Assembly (NCBI RefSeq): GCF_037038585.1
Contig: NW_027288510.1
Coordinates: 1,989,001-2,053,000 of the forward strand
Reading direction: 5' to 3'
Length of the DNA: 64,000 bases
Source: Patagioenas fasciata
Taxonomy: Eukaryota; Chordata; Aves; Columbiformes; Columbidae
Part shown: positions 27,301-42,300 of the stretch, piece by piece
Numbering within the stretch: the stretch's first letter is position 1
How the letters are laid out: the number at the start of each line of letters is the position of its first letter
Translations under genes and position numbers: made by a program
Notes under the pieces: model-generated
The model's input: the letters and a program-made list of their open reading frames with translations, nothing else
The model's database searches: none
Told to the model about the DNA's origin: nothing

Positions 27301-30300
27301 CCAAACAGATTCTATGACTCTATCCTATGATTCTATAAGGGAGACCTGTGAGCTCGGGTCTGTGGTCTGAAGAGAGTGAATTTGAAAGGACAGTTTTCAT
27401 GTCATCTCTTCCAATACAAGAATTCAACAAATGAACCTGGTAGGTTGTAAAGCTACAACAAACAGGGATTCTTCTTCGCACGCTGCCTTATTTCAGAGGG
27501 TAAGTCTCTGCTGCAGAAGGATGCAGATGTTAAAAATTCACAGCGGTTCAGAAAAGCAACCGAACATTTGTGGGAGAAAAAAAAATCCATCCAGGTCTTT
27601 AGATACAAAGGTACAACCCATGACTCTCAAAGTCCTCAGGTATGAATGGTTAGAGACAAGGAGACTATTTGGGGGAAGTTTCCCTACCTGCTTCTTGATC
27701 TCACCAGCTGCTGGACACTGTTAGCAGAGCTTGATGGGCTCCTGGATCTTTGGTCCTTTCCATTCTTCCCTTCTCAAAACGCTTACTTTTGAAGTGCCCG
27801 CTTAAATTCTGTGGATGCTGCTGGACCAAAACATAGCCCTAAACACTTCACCTATTAAAGACTAAACTGCTGAGTCAGGAGCTCTTAATAAGGACTCCTA
27901 AATGCCTGTTCTAACCTATGCAAAAACCTCTTTGCACAGGAATTATCGTGCTGAAAAGAACACAAGAGATCACAGCAGCCACCACACGCAGCAGCCTTCA
28001 CTAGTACATATGTCTGTAAATATTTCTTCGTAAGCATCCAAGCCCTGTGGCATCCTTCAGCTGCTGCTACTCAAATAAATCACCTAACACATCATCCTGC
28101 AGAGACCAGGCGGCTGAGCAGCTATTCAGAGCAGGGAACACATGTTAATTCAAAACTTACATCCAAAGCTCCTCCTTTTTGTAACCTTGAAACTGCCTCC
28201 CCATGACTGCTCATGCCAGGCAACCCAAATTACTTTTTTTACAAAGAGTGCACTCAAAAGAGCACTGCATTTAGAAACGGAGCAAGTATCTCATGGCATT
28301 AATGCAGCTTTACTGATGGCAAATTCAACAAAATAAGCATAGAGCCCTAGAAGAGATTAGATTAGTTGGACCAGGATGAACAGACAAACAGACATCCTGT
28401 CCAACACCACACAGTAGGTCGTAGGAGCATCAGCTCGCAGGATGTCGATGGTACCGAGTTCGTGGAACTGTTTGCACTTTACACACTCAGCTGGACCAGC
28501 TGCTCCCAGCAGAGACGAGGGGATGAAAGTTAGCAGAGATGCGATGGAGCTGGCAGGGGGTGTGTGCCCCCTCCTCTTGCTCCTGTATTAGCCTTTTGCT
28601 TATCAGTGTGAAATGATAAAGCCCAGCCAACACAAGAGAAACCCACTTTGGTTCTGGGAAGAAGAGGTAGAACGGTTCCTACCTGTGCATGACGTGGTCC
28701 ATGAGATGCTGCTTGAACACCAAGCTCCACCGTTTAATCACATTCAGCAGAGACGCTTTGAAAGGCCGAGCATCAACTTTCATCCAACTCTGGAAAATGC
28801 TGATGGGCTCGATGCGATTCACCTCCTCATAGATCTTCTCGTAGGAGTCAATCTGCTCTCGGAACTGCTGCAGCGTGGGAGGTGACTCAGGGACCCCGTT
28901 CTCTGCATGGGCCTCGATTTCTGCCGCAGTGAGAATGTGCCCGTAGAGGAGGAACTGGCGGAAGAACTCCTTTCTGTCCTCCCCGTACAGGTAGGAGTAG
29001 TGGTCGAAGGCACTGCGGTAATCACAGCAGGCCGCCATCACGGCCTGCACACGCCCCATCAGCTCATGGCGCATGTCGGCCAGGTCAGCCATGTCCTCCA
29101 TGTCAGCCTGGAGAGAAGAGGAGAGGAGCTCGCAGTGATGCGGGGGCAGCGTGGCACCTCCTCACTGCCACACAGCGTGAGGGAGCTCCACAGCCACGGA
29201 CCTGGTAGTGGAGGAGGCCGCTGTGCTCAGCCAGCCTGGGCACCAGCGATGAGATCCGGTAGATGTCGTTGAGAAGACCTTCCACCACGTCGTAGAAGCC
29301 ATCGTTTGTGCCAGGGTCCAAGGAGGGTTGAAATATCAAATCTGGGATCACCAAATCCAGCTGCACCTCAAACAGGGGAGGAAGCCCTGCCTTGGGATCT
29401 GGTAGGGAAGAACAGAGGTGCCAGGTTATTTTTGAAGGGGAGAAAAGTGATCTAGAGCCACCACTAACATCCCACCACAAGACACACACATGCCCCACAG
29501 GGACACCAGGCAGGTGGGACACCCACTCGCTGGGTCCAGTGACATTGTGTCTGCATACAACGCAGAGGGGAGGCTGCCAAACCAGCTGGTGTTCTGGTAC
29601 CCACAGGAGATACTGGAGAACAGATGAGACACAAGTGATTTAAGGACCGGAAAAATGCTGTGGAGGGAAGCCTTAAAGAGACCAGGCTCTTCAGCTCATC
29701 AAAAGGGAGTCTGAGAGCTGAACAATTACAGCACATAAGTACTTAAAGAGGAGAAAAACAACAGGAACCAAGAGGCTCTTTAATTTAGTGGAGAAAGGCA
29801 TGAAAAAATAAAACACCAACTGGTTTCACAAATGTGAAATTATGTGCTTGTTTTTAACAAGATGGTGAGGAACTGGATGCAATTCTCCAGCTCAGTGTGC
29901 CTCCACATCCAGGAGGGAAGCGTTCTGAAGATGTGCTTTAGCTGGACACAGCTGCTCTCAGCAGAGTGACCCTCCGTGGCAGCCTTAGGCAGGAGCTCTG
30001 GTTTGGTGACCCCTCTCCTCACTCCTCAGTGATGGAGGTTTTTCTTTCATGTCTTTCATCCACAGAACCAACTCTTGAGACTCTCCACAAACGAAAGGTT
30101 GTGTCACCTTGATGCTTTGTGCATGGGAGGTCAGGAGATGGCTGATGCCCAAGAACAGACTTGGAATGATGCCTCAATTTTGTCTGTTCACAAATCCCAG
30201 CAAATGGTGCACAGTCCCCATCTCTGTCCCTTCCCTTGAGCAAGGCTTTGCTCCAGTGACCAGGGGACAGAGTTACCCTCTGAGTCTGGAGGCTCCTCCA

Positions 30301-33300
30301 GCACTTGCTGTAGACAATGCAAGAGGCAGAGTAGAAAGACCACCACAAGTCAAAGCACAAAACAGAAACTTCCTTTTGGTGAGACTCAAGATGGTATCAC
30401 GGCCAGAGCTGAGGAACCAGCAGTTACCTGTGTTTTCGAGGAGGTACTTGAGTGAGCACTCAATGGCAGTGAAGAATCCATCCAGAACTATCTCATCCAC
30501 GTAATCCACATAGGCCTTCCAGATGTCAGATGCTGGGTCTGCAAGTAAGAGGCTCTGGTTTTCCTGGAAGAAAAAGACGACACTTTGAAATACAGCGGGG
30601 CTGAGTCTGTCCTACAAGAGCTGCCCACAGCTGAGGACTCATGGCAATGAGCACACAGGTACCAGCCCTGCGGGGGGAGAGAAACCAGACAGACGGATGT
30701 TGCTGCTGGTAGCATGGCCACAATTTTCTCCTTCTGTCAAGGGCTGCTTTGTCATCTGAAGCAACTCAAAATAATCACAAGGTAAAAATGGAGTGCGTGA
30801 GAGACTTAGCAGCCCTGCAACCTTCTCCTCCCTCTTCTCTGAGGCCAAAGGGCTCAAGGGTGCTTTGCAGACCTGGGCCAAAGGCTCATCCCAATGCCTG
30901 AAGCCTCAGTCCTTGTGGCCTGTATAATGTTACCTTGGGTGGATGAGTCCTTCCAAGTGGACTGCTTACACCTCTGCCCTACAAATGGTCATCTCAAAAC
31001 AAGAGAACTTTAAAATTCAGAAAAGGGTTTTTAAATAAACCAAGTGAAAATAGTTAAAGATTGGGATCAGAAGACAAAGGGTTGGCTTACAGCCTCCCTT
31101 CTCAGCTTATTGCGTTCCTTACCTCCAGGCAAGTTCACAGTCAGGAAATTCACGGTTTTCTAGGCCACAGAATGGCCCCATCCTTCTTGCGTCTCCTCTT
31201 CCACACCCACAAGACCAGCCTGGGTATCCATCCCCTGCACCTCCCAGGCTCTGCCGTGATCCTGTTCCGGCCTTGCTATGCCCTCTGAGGGCTCTTTCTC
31301 CTAAGCCTGCCAGGGGCTCTCAACACAGGCACGGGCTCAAACAAAACGTAAGGTCCAGCTTGCAGTCTGCTGCCAGGGGTTCAAAGCCGGCTGTATTTCA
31401 TCTCTGGGGACACAGGAGAGGGTGCCATTCCCAGTGGCATGGCAGCTTGGCACACATGAGATCATAGAATCATTCTGGTTGGAAGAGACCCTCAAGATCA
31501 TCGAATCCAACCATAACCTAACTCCACCACTAACCCATGTCCCTAAGAACCCCATCTGTACATTTGTTAACACCTCCAGGGATGTGACTCCACCACTGAT
31601 CTGGGCAGCCTATTCCAAAGCTTCACAATCCTCTCTGTGAATTATTTTTTCCTAATATCCAATCTGAACTTTCCTTGGTGCAACTTGAGGCCACTTCCTC
31701 TCATCCTATCTCTTACTACTTGGGAGAAGAGACCAACCCCCTCCATGCTCCAACCTCCTTTCAGACAGTTGCAGAGAGCAAGAAGGTCTGGCCTCAGCCT
31801 CCTCAAGATAGAGTGGCATTGCCAATTGCGCTTGAGTCAACCCAGAGCTGCTGCTCCCCAACTTTACACATCAACGCTGAGTGATTAAACTGTTAACAGA
31901 GCAAGCCAGGGCTCTGGTGCCTTGCAGACTCACCTCCACATTTTGCTGACACAAGAGAAAGGGGAACTTCACAGGACTGAACACTATGGGAATGCCCATT
32001 TGAAAGCACCACCCCCTCTTCACCGTCCCATGCCCTTGTATTTGACAATGCCCCCTTGTCACTGGTGTTCTACTGAACCTTTACTCCAGAGGCCTCATCC
32101 TGGTGCAAAAGGGCAATGCAAGCCAGCATCTCACTGTCCTGCCTGTGCTTGTGGGTGCACGTACCCAAACTCTCTGTGCTCTTCTCTCAGCAGCCTCAAG
32201 ACTCACCTGCTCAAAAGAAGACCTGAACACCCAAGGGAAACACAGCAGACCAGCTCTTGGCCCCTTTGCTGCTGTTCCTCCAGGTTTGACCAGCACAGCA
32301 GGACAGAGGCATGGGGACATCCTATTTTGGGCCACGGTGCCTTTCCCTCCCCAGGACCTTCATGCTGCTTTGCAGTTGGTCCTGCCCTGTGAGCCACCAG
32401 AGCAGCGGTGCCAGCCCTTCTGCCTTGGCCACAGCCCCATGTTCTCTCCGGTCAATTTAGGAAGTGTTCCCATCTTTTGGGTGTAGCTGGAGGTGGTTGA
32501 GCCTGTCACAGCGGTAGCAGCAGGACAACGTGGGCATAGTAAAATCCTCGCCGTGGGTTCAGAGGCTACAGAAGTGGGTCAGAAGCCCAAGGCTGAGTGC
32601 AGACAGTGAAGTAAGGTGAGCAACAAGGGCTCAGTGTCCCAGAGAGGGTCAGCCCAGTCTCTCCAGAGTCCAAGGCCAGATGGTGACCCTCAGGAGTGGG
32701 CTGGACCTAAAATCCATCTGCCTTCCAGCCAAGGTGCTGTCCCTGACACGCTAAAACCTCTGGGCAGGTGAGGCGCAGAGATTTGGGCTTTCTCCTGCTC
32801 TGCAAAGAGGACTCTCAGCTCTGGCAAAGCCACTGGAAAAAACCCAGGGTTCAGACAGCAGCTTTTTTCTTGTTACTCAGCTTCTCCCTGGACTGACAGC
32901 GTCACCTCCTGCTCCCACAGAGGAACAACAAGCCTAAAGCAGAAAGGTCAGCCACAGCCAGCTGCCTCTCCATTTTAAGGTGAATATTTCGGAGGAGTTT
33001 TTCCTCTGAGCAGGATCCCAAAGCCTGATGCACGACTCCCCTCTCGTGGCTTCACAAGAACCAGGACTGGGAGCCAGACTGGGCTGCATCGGCTCCCGCT
33101 CCTGCTCCAAACTCGGTGCCTGGTCAGCAGCCCCGCACACTCAGCTGTACCAGCTCACCCATCAAAGTATTCCTTAATCAACAACAGGTAAGTTTTTCAA
33201 ATGAGTTAAGGGAGTTAATTTTAAGGTGAAGCAGCTCTGGACATTTTCACCAGAGCGGAGAGACACCCAGAGCCTATGAAGAGTCAACAAACCCCTGGAG

Positions 33301-36300
33301 AAGGTCCCCCCTCACCTTCACCAGCAGATGAATCCTCTGCCCTGACTCTCGGACAAGGCTGTAACGCCGTTCCAGGCGGTCCTGACAGTCCTCCAGGCTC
33401 AGCAGCGATTCTCTTTTACAATCTCTTCTCACAAATATGGGCGACGCCCACGATCCCACGATGGTCTGGATCTCCTCAACATTGTTTTTGGCTTTCTGTA
33501 TCCTCTGCTCGAGGTCATGGACATCATCCATCACCATGGAGATGTGATCCCAGACACCTGGTAAAAAATGAGATGATTGACTACTTTTTTTCAGAGCTGC
33601 ATGGCCAAGCTCTTGTGCACTCTCCATAAGACTTTTCCCCCACGGTTTCATGTATTTCTCACCCATCATTAACACAAGAGACTTACCACCTCAACCAAAA
33701 GAGTCACTTCTAGCTCCCTCCTACCCCAACAATCCATGGTACAGCTGCAGCCTCTGTTTTCTGCCAGGAGCACCAGCACCGTGGGGACGTCTGACACTTC
33801 CCCCTTTCCCGTACCCAGATTTAATCTGCTACCAGAGAGAGAACAAGGACAACAGGCTGAGTGTTCCTGCCACTGTCACTAGAGCAGGGATCCACAGCCC
33901 CACAAACACAGGCTGTGACAGCCCAAGGTACCAGCGAGGGCTGCATTTAGATTCAGGGAACTTCATCTGCAGGAAAGTCCCTTCATCTTTGTTGTGCAAT
34001 GGAGAAAGAGTTTTTCAGCATGAGGAATTCTGCTTTGCAAGTTCCCAAGGGAGGACACTTGTTCCTGTTCATACCACAAGCCTGATGACAGAAATATATA
34101 TTCCAACAGCGAGCAGTTTGCTTTCACCAAGAGGAAACAAATTGTCTTCCTCCATTCTGCTTTGCAGTTAAAACTGATCAAGCAAGAACACTGGTTAAAT
34201 CATCCCAAAGTCACGGTGCACAAACCTCACCACTAACCACAGTATTTCATCTGGCTGGAAAGGATAACGAGGTGGCCCTGGCCCCCACCGGGAGAAGTCT
34301 GTCCCAAGCCAGATGGCTGGGCCAAGGGGTCCCAGTCCCTGCACAACTCAGGGAGAAAGCAGTGCCTTGGGGACACAGGGACATGACCACACAGTGGGTC
34401 ACTTGGGCTGGCACGGGCAGGGAGCAGACTCTTCAACCCCAGCCTTGCCAGCTCTCACAAACCCCAATCTTGCCGTTTCCTCAGCATCACTGCTTACAGG
34501 GCAGCCTCTCTTCCCCAAAAGCCCAGAGGGAAGCTGAAGGGATCAGGATCCTGTCCCCAGCCCAAGCAGATCAAGGTAAGATGGGAAGGAGCAGGCAGGC
34601 TGGGGGCTGCCCTTTGTCTCCCCAGTGCTGGCTCTGCTGGAGAGTCCCCTGCCCTGCTGTGAACTGTCACTGGGAACCAGGTGATGGAGGCTGGGGACAT
34701 GGGAGGAATCTGATGAGACCCAAGTGAGCAGGTTAACCATGAGCAATGTGCCCTGTGGCCAAGAAGGTTGATGGTACCTGGGCTGCGTGAGAAGGAGTGT
34801 GGCCAGCAGGTCGAGGGAGGTGAATCCTCCCCCTCTGCTCTGCACTCGTGAGGCCCCATCTGAGTGGTGTGTCCAGTTCTGGGCACCCCAGTTTAAGAAG
34901 GACAAGGAATTACTGGGGAGAGCCCAGCGGTGGCTACCAAGATGCTGAGGGGTCTAGAGCATTTTTCTTCTGAGGAAAGGCTGAGAGAGCTGGGGCTGTT
35001 GAGCTGGAGAAGAGAAGCTGAGAGGGATCTGATCAATGGGATCAATATCTCAGGGTGGGTGTCAGAGGATGGACCAGACTCTGTTCAGTGGTGCCCAGCA
35101 CCAGGGTGAGGGGCAACGGGTACAGACTGAAACACAGGAGGCTCCATCTGAACATGAGCAGAAACTTGTTTGCTGGGAGGTGCCAGAGCCTGGCCCAGGC
35201 TGCCCAGAGCGGGTGTGGAGTCTCCTTCTCTGAGACATTGAAACCCGCCTGGACCCACCTGTGTGATCTGCTCTGGGACCCTGCGTGAGCAGGGGGGTTG
35301 GACTGGGAGATCTCCAGAGGTCTCTTCAGCCCTCACCAGTCTGGGATTCTGTGAAATCCTGTACGGCCTCTTTTGCCCTAGCACAGAGCTAGCTCACCCT
35401 CCATCTTCCAGTTGAGTGTTTCTTCTGCCTTCTTCAGCTTCAAGTTAATATCCCACAGCTGCTCCTGTATGAGAGGGTATTCGACCTCCAGGACTGTCTT
35501 CAGGACCTTGTTGTATCTGTTCACCATCAGCTCCAAGCTGGCCGCCAGCTGCCGGTATGACTCCTTGGAGGAATAGATTTCTGCTGCCGTGGGTGGGATG
35601 GCTCCCAGCCGGCTGCCAGACAGGTAGCTCACCTCCCTCAGCACCGACACCAGCTGCAGAAACAAGGCAGAGAGCTGAATGTGAGACAATCCTCCCCATT
35701 CACCTGGTAGACACCCTCCCGTCAATTCTGGGGATCTTAGGGGGTTCCTGCTGTTTTATTCACAAAGCAGTACGCTCTGAGAAGGGCCTGGACACCTCCT
35801 AGTCCAGACCATCTCCCTCCCATTGATCTTTGCCTCTGATTTGCTTCCCAATCAAAGACATATAGCTCTGTTAACTACCCAGCCAGCAAACCCTGTGCAG
35901 CCTCTAAAAGCCATGATGATCTCTGGTCTTCTCAGCTATCCTCATCAATACAGTCTTTCAGCAATACTGTGCCTGCAGGAGGAGGCACAACCAAAAGCAT
36001 CTTTGAGTTGTGATGGAACGGGATTGAGTGGGTTATTAAACTATAAACCCAAGTAGAAGTGAGTCCCTGCAACAAACGGAGCAGCAAGGTCTTCCAACGC
36101 AATATATCACTTCTAAGACAAAAAAAAAAAATCTTTGCTCAGTTTAGTGGCTTGTGAGAGGGAAAATGCTCCTGAAACGGCACATTTTGGCTGGGTGACA
36201 GAAATTCAGTATATTGTATGGGCAATGGCAGGGGTGAGGAGTATCTACAATACTAAAGTGACTATGTCCACAATGACAAGAAGAGGAAAGAAAGACGGAG

Positions 36301-39300
36301 CGCAGAAGGGTGAAGGGAGCAGTTTGAGGAGGTGGATGGAAGAGGATGGGATGGGAGGAAGGGAAAAGCAGGGGATTGAGGGAGCAGGAGGCCAAGTGAG
36401 ATAGAACCAAACTCCCCTCCCTTTTATGCACTGGAATGTCTGAGACATCCCCACCATGGTGTCAAGGATGTCTTACCCTCTTTCCCTCTCCTCCATGGAA
36501 GGTGAGCTCTGGAAGATTCTTTAATGTTGAAGGGTTGCAAATACATCCTCCCTTTAGGCAAAATGAGGTGCTCCTATCTGCTCTGAAGGGCATGAAGGGG
36601 CTGCTAAGCAGGCACCTGAGGACATGAGGCAGTCCTCAGTACGGAAAGCTGAGAGCAGCGCAGAAGCACTCAGAGACTGGAGCTGAGAACATGCTCAGCA
36701 CGTCACAGGCTCCAAACCCTGGCACCAGGGTGAAGGGTGGAAAACATCCCCTGGGGCCATTTGCTTCCCACCTTAGCAAGGAGATTCCAAGGAGCTGGAC
36801 AAATCCTTTGTCTGAGAGCCAAGCTGGAATGAGCTCTGGAACCTCAACACTTTTCTCTAACAGCAGCAAGTCCCCGGGAAAGGGGGAAGTGTTTGATGTT
36901 TTCCCAGGCCCCTGAGATTCAGCACCTCCGCAGCAAATGGCATTTCACATTTGAGAGGCCCCAGCTCTCATCAGGCCCCAGAACCTTTGAATCCACCTCT
37001 GCACTCTGCTGGCTTGGACCCTGCCTCTGCTTTGGGCAGGGGGATGGTCAGGCCTCCCTGTGCTGGAGAGGGCAGCCCTAGGGAACAGAGACCTACTGGA
37101 AGCCTCCTGCACCACAATTAAGGAAATCCAACAGCCACAACACTGAAGTAACAAAACAAACCTTTCCTGGGATTTTTATACCCTTTCAGGAAGCTCAGAT
37201 TTCAGGTAAACATAACACGAACCCACGTCTGTAGGATGATGCTCCTACGCTCCCCACACCAGCGTCAAACCAACCTGCTCTGGAGATGTTGACACCAGTT
37301 AACATCTGGCTACTCACAGACTTTCTGGCTTTAATTACAATCTGCGCTGCTTAAACTGTAATCCTGATATTTTACCAGGAGACAGAGCCCACAAAGGGGA
37401 TGGTTAATTCATGTCACCCATAACAGATGCTCCAGGGACCTCAGCAGAACAGATCTAGTAGCGATCCCACCAGACTTGCCATGCACGGTGGGGCACAGCT
37501 TGGAGACGTGCCCTCCAGCAGACAGGAAAGCTAGTTCTTACCTGGGGATCAAAATTAACTGTGATCAGTTTGGTTTCTGGAACTCGCCGGATAAGCGGTT
37601 GAGTAAGGTTGTACTGTGATTTTTCAGAGACTGTCTGGGACCAGTCTGCATAGAGCTTCTCCTGATACCTGCCGAAAAACAAACAAACAAATTAAAACAT
37701 CCACCACGTAGCTGCCAAGCCCGCACACCAAGACATAGAACCAAATAAAAGCCAAGTCCACTTCTGAGGGCTGAAGAACATCAAGGACTATTTAAAACCC
37801 ACCCACACCACCTCCATAAAGATCTTGGCTTCAAAGACAAACACCTGAAAACCAGTGACAGCATCAAGTCAGGAAAACAAAGATCCCCCAAGTACCATTC
37901 TTAGCAGAGGATTCAAATTTGGGGACAAACATTCAAAAGCTCAGAGCAATCAGTTCAGTTTTAGCATCAAACATTAAGATATTAAGTGAGGTGCAACGAA
38001 TCCCACTCCCACTTGTGGAATACACACATTACAGCCACGGTAAGTACACTGTGAATGGGCACAAGTGGATTGAGACTTCTGGTCAGCTCAGGTTTTCTAC
38101 CACAGCATCTCCTACATCCAAAAGAATCTCGTTCCAACATTTCTGCTGGGCTGCACAGCCCCTGTCCCTCCCATGCAAACTTCTCATTTCAAGATATCAC
38201 AGAAAGACTGTGGTGTGTAGCAAAGGATTCCTCCTCCTCTCTCATCACAAAATTCCTTCTGGCTTAGAAAGAGACATTCTCAGGCCCTGGGCTTGCAAAT
38301 GTGCTGAAAGGTGGTTTAGAGAAGGAGAAGGAAATGGCCTCAAGTTGCACCAGGGGAGGTTCAGACTGGATATTAGGAAACATTTCTTCCCCAAAGGGCT
38401 GTCGGGCATTGGAACAGGCTGCGAGGGCAGTGGTGGAGTCATCATCCCTGGAGGGGTGGACAGACGTGGAGACGAGGTTCTCAGGGACACGGGGCAGTGC
38501 CAGGGTTGTGTTAATGGATGGACATGAGGGTCTCTTCCAACCAAAACAATTCTATGATTCTATAAGGTTTGGCTTTTTTTCATATAGTTACAGTCATGCC
38601 TGAGCCACCACTTACCTGTCGAGCAGCTGGATCATTTCTTCATACTTCTCTATCACCCTTCTTCCTTCAGCAGAGTCCAAGCAGCTGGTGGCACAACAGA
38701 CAAGCTCAGCGTTACATTTAGCCCTGTGAGGCTGCAGTCTCTATTTACCCCTTCCCAAAACCACCCACCACCTTGCAGGCAGAGCCTGGCTGGGGATCTT
38801 ACATTCCAACCCCACCATATCGCCCAAAACCATTTCACTGCACAAAAGCTCTCCAAGCCCCAGTGCGCCCTTTTGCGGGTGTTTGCATGGCAACTGGCAA
38901 ATGAGAACCACGTCCTGGGGGAAGAACAAGGGCCCAGAGCTGCTGGAGGAACACTGGTCTCCGTAACATACTCAATGCTCCGGTGTTTGCACAGAGCAGG
39001 GCAACCTCTGCTCACCAGCCACCACTTTCTGAGGTCAAAGAGGCACAGAAAGAAGCAGAGTGTGGCTCCCGGCAGATGAAGCTCTTGGCGGTGCCCAATT
39101 CATGCCCCTCAAACCGAAGAGCAAAGGTGTCCCAGAGTGCGGGAGGCAGAGCCCTGGCCACGCTGCCAGGGCTGTACAGCCCAGGGAACAGCAGGCCAGA
39201 GGAATTCTTATCATGCTGTCTTTTCCCCACTGTTTCATCTACAATATCCAAGTTTTCCTCAAGATGGTTGTTGATTTTGGAGGACATATTGACAAAACTT

Positions 39301-42300
39301 GAATTAACTTAACCAAAAGCTGGAAAAAAGGAGCGCCTGAGCAGTCACCGCTGGGCAAGTGCTGAGAAACCTGCTGGAAGTAAACAAGTCCTCTGAGCAA
39401 ATCCAAGTAAATCCCAGCAAAACCACTTTTGTTTCTCCTTTTTAATCCTTTTTCCCTTTCAACAGCATCATGTCACCACCGTTGCAGAGCATGTTATTAA
39501 CTACTCTAAACAGAGGACAGAAAATCAGTGTGAAATGCAGATCTGGGTCCTTCATGGTGGACAAAAATTTGCCATTTAGGTTCAAATCAGACATGATAAC
39601 TTGGGCTCTGTGCTGGGAACAGCCCAAGAGTTTGTTTCATTGCACCAATGTCTTTGCTGCTGCAGAATAACTGTGCACTTAAAGACACTTAATGGCAAGA
39701 TACAGTGAGAGAAGGTTACAAACATGGTACAGTGACGGTCAAGTACATTAAAAAAGTGGATCCATTTACACAGAATCCTGACCAGCACACGTGAAGCCAT
39801 TCCTGTGAGCTACCAGGTGCAGTCCCTAGAACATCCGCAGTTGTCATAAGTCCAACACTGCCTTGCTTACAGAGCTCTTAAATGTTGTCTCATGTGGTGC
39901 CAGCTGTGAGTATGAGGCCATACTTCCCTGACACCATCCGTTATAACAAGCATTTGGGTGATAAATATACCAGCATTGGTTTCTTTCCTTGATCTTGGGA
40001 GATGGCTCCTTTGTTTAACGCTGAGAAAGTTTTCTTCTGCCCAACAAAATGCTCGTCTGCTCCCCAACATGCAAACCCAGCTCCATCGACCCATCTCAGC
40101 TGAGTCCAGCCCAGCACTTCTCTGCTATTCACAGTTTGGATGATGCCAGAACCAGGACTTGCAGCTGAGGAGGTCCTGGAGAACATGCTGAGTGGGATTG
40201 CAGCAGGAAAGGTTCTGATACCTCTTTCAATTGCAACCCGGGAACTATGTCTGAAAGCTGAATAGCCCACGGTGCCTCTTAATCGCTTCAAAACAAATCC
40301 AGTTAATGAGTTTCTTAAAAAAAATAATGATCACAAGGAAGCTGAAAAGCACCAGTGCAACCACTTCACACCTCTTTGACTAAGAATTATTTCAGCTATA
40401 ACCATGGGATAATGTTCACCACAGAAAGAAAATCAGATTGATTACAGAGAAGATAGCAAGGTGGTCATAAAGCAACTTAGCTGGAACAGACACGCACAGA
40501 TGTGGGATGTGCCTGAAGTGATCAAACGGCACCTGGATTCGCGCTCGCAGCTCCTGCGCCCAGCGCAGCGCTCCAGCCACCGGCGGCATGTTCTTGTGCA
40601 CAGGGGGGGATCCTGGGGAGGGCACATTGGAACAGCATTTGACTGAACACTGCACTTGTAACCCCAAAGATGCAACAACAGAACCTCATTTGCAGAAAAC
40701 TGCTCTGATTTCCCAGCTTCCTTCCTTAAATCCAACATCTGCCACACTGATGTAGGTCTGTGACCAAGGCAAGTGCCTCTGGATCTTGAATAAGGAGCTG
40801 AGATCGAACGAGAAGCCCAGACTATGTCCAAACCTGAGCTGATGTGAGGTGTCCCTTGCCTGGGACACATTCCCCGCCCCTCACAAACACTGACATAGGG
40901 ATTTCTGACCAGGAGTTACTTCTGTCCGTCTTATCTAACAGCCACAGAACAATAACCACAAATTCACAGCAAATGATTCTCTCCATGATTCTCTCCAGTC
41001 CAGGACTTGTCTCGTTCCAGTATGATCTTTCTGAGGCAAGTAAATAGGTTATTGTTCAAAATGACACACTTGAATCCTCATAATCTGATAGAAATCCACC
41101 CATTCCCCCCTGTGCCAACAGTCACGGGGAATAATAAACTTGGAAAAGGCTGATTAAACCCTTGGTTACAAAGTCCCACTCGCATACTTTGCATTTTAAG
41201 CATTGTAAGGGAAACAAAATAAATTCATTCTGAGGAGCACATGAGTGGGTTTGCAGGTCCCATGGGGTGTTGGAGGCAGCACACAAATGTGGAGAGAAAC
41301 CTCCTGTCACAGCCTCGCTGGGAGAAAAGCTCGGCATGTGTCTCCATTCCCAGTCACATATCATGCATACACATTTGAAAAAGGGTATTTTTACTCCTAA
41401 CCAATTATTTGCTTTAATACTAAGAACAGAGCTTTCCCAGGCATTTCCATTGCCACTAGGAGCTACAGAGGCTGAAAACATCTGCAATTTGTAAAGTTTT
41501 GGGTTCCTTAGAAAAATAAATCATTTCCCCCCCAAATTAATCTCAATCAAACTCCCTGTAAAACCCATTTTACTCAGCACGTTCTACCTACCGAGCTTCA
41601 GCTCTGCCTGGATGTGCCGGGAGTAGATCAGCCTGGCGTGGTCCAGGGCCCTGCTGAACACGCTGATGAGGACGGAGTATTTGCCAGCAGCACCTGCAGC
41701 GACTACCGGTCGCTCCAAAAGGCTCCCGAACATGTCCAGCAGCTGTTGGGGTGAACACGCAGGAAAAGAAGAGGGGAAAAATTTACAACCCCGACTCCTG
41801 CAGAGAGATCAGCTGGGACCTTCCTCCCCAGCCCAGATGCTTCAATACTGTCCGCACCGATGGGCACTTTGGAAAAAGGAAATTTGCTCCCTTTGTTACG
41901 GGGCCTCTCAGACTTTCTCTGGGGTTGGACCACATTCCAACTGTTGTTCTTCAAATGCTTCAAGATTTTCTATTTTTTTCAAAAAACTTACAAAGATAAA
42001 CACTGTCACTTGCTAAAGGCTTTTCTACAAATGCTTATATTGATTTTTTAAAAAAAATACCATTTATTATTTCTGCAAGATAGATTAATTGATAAATAAA
42101 CCAGCTTTGTTTCTAGAAAACCTGTTTCCAAAACTGAAACAGATCCATGTATTAATAATATTAACAAATTGATACTAACAATATCAATTCTCACCAGGAA
42201 ATCCTAGAAAAAGCATGATTTCCCCCAACTTGCAGAGAGAGACACAAATATATCTCCTGGCATCCAAAAGCTTTGTGAGGGACCCACCAGCCTGAGCATC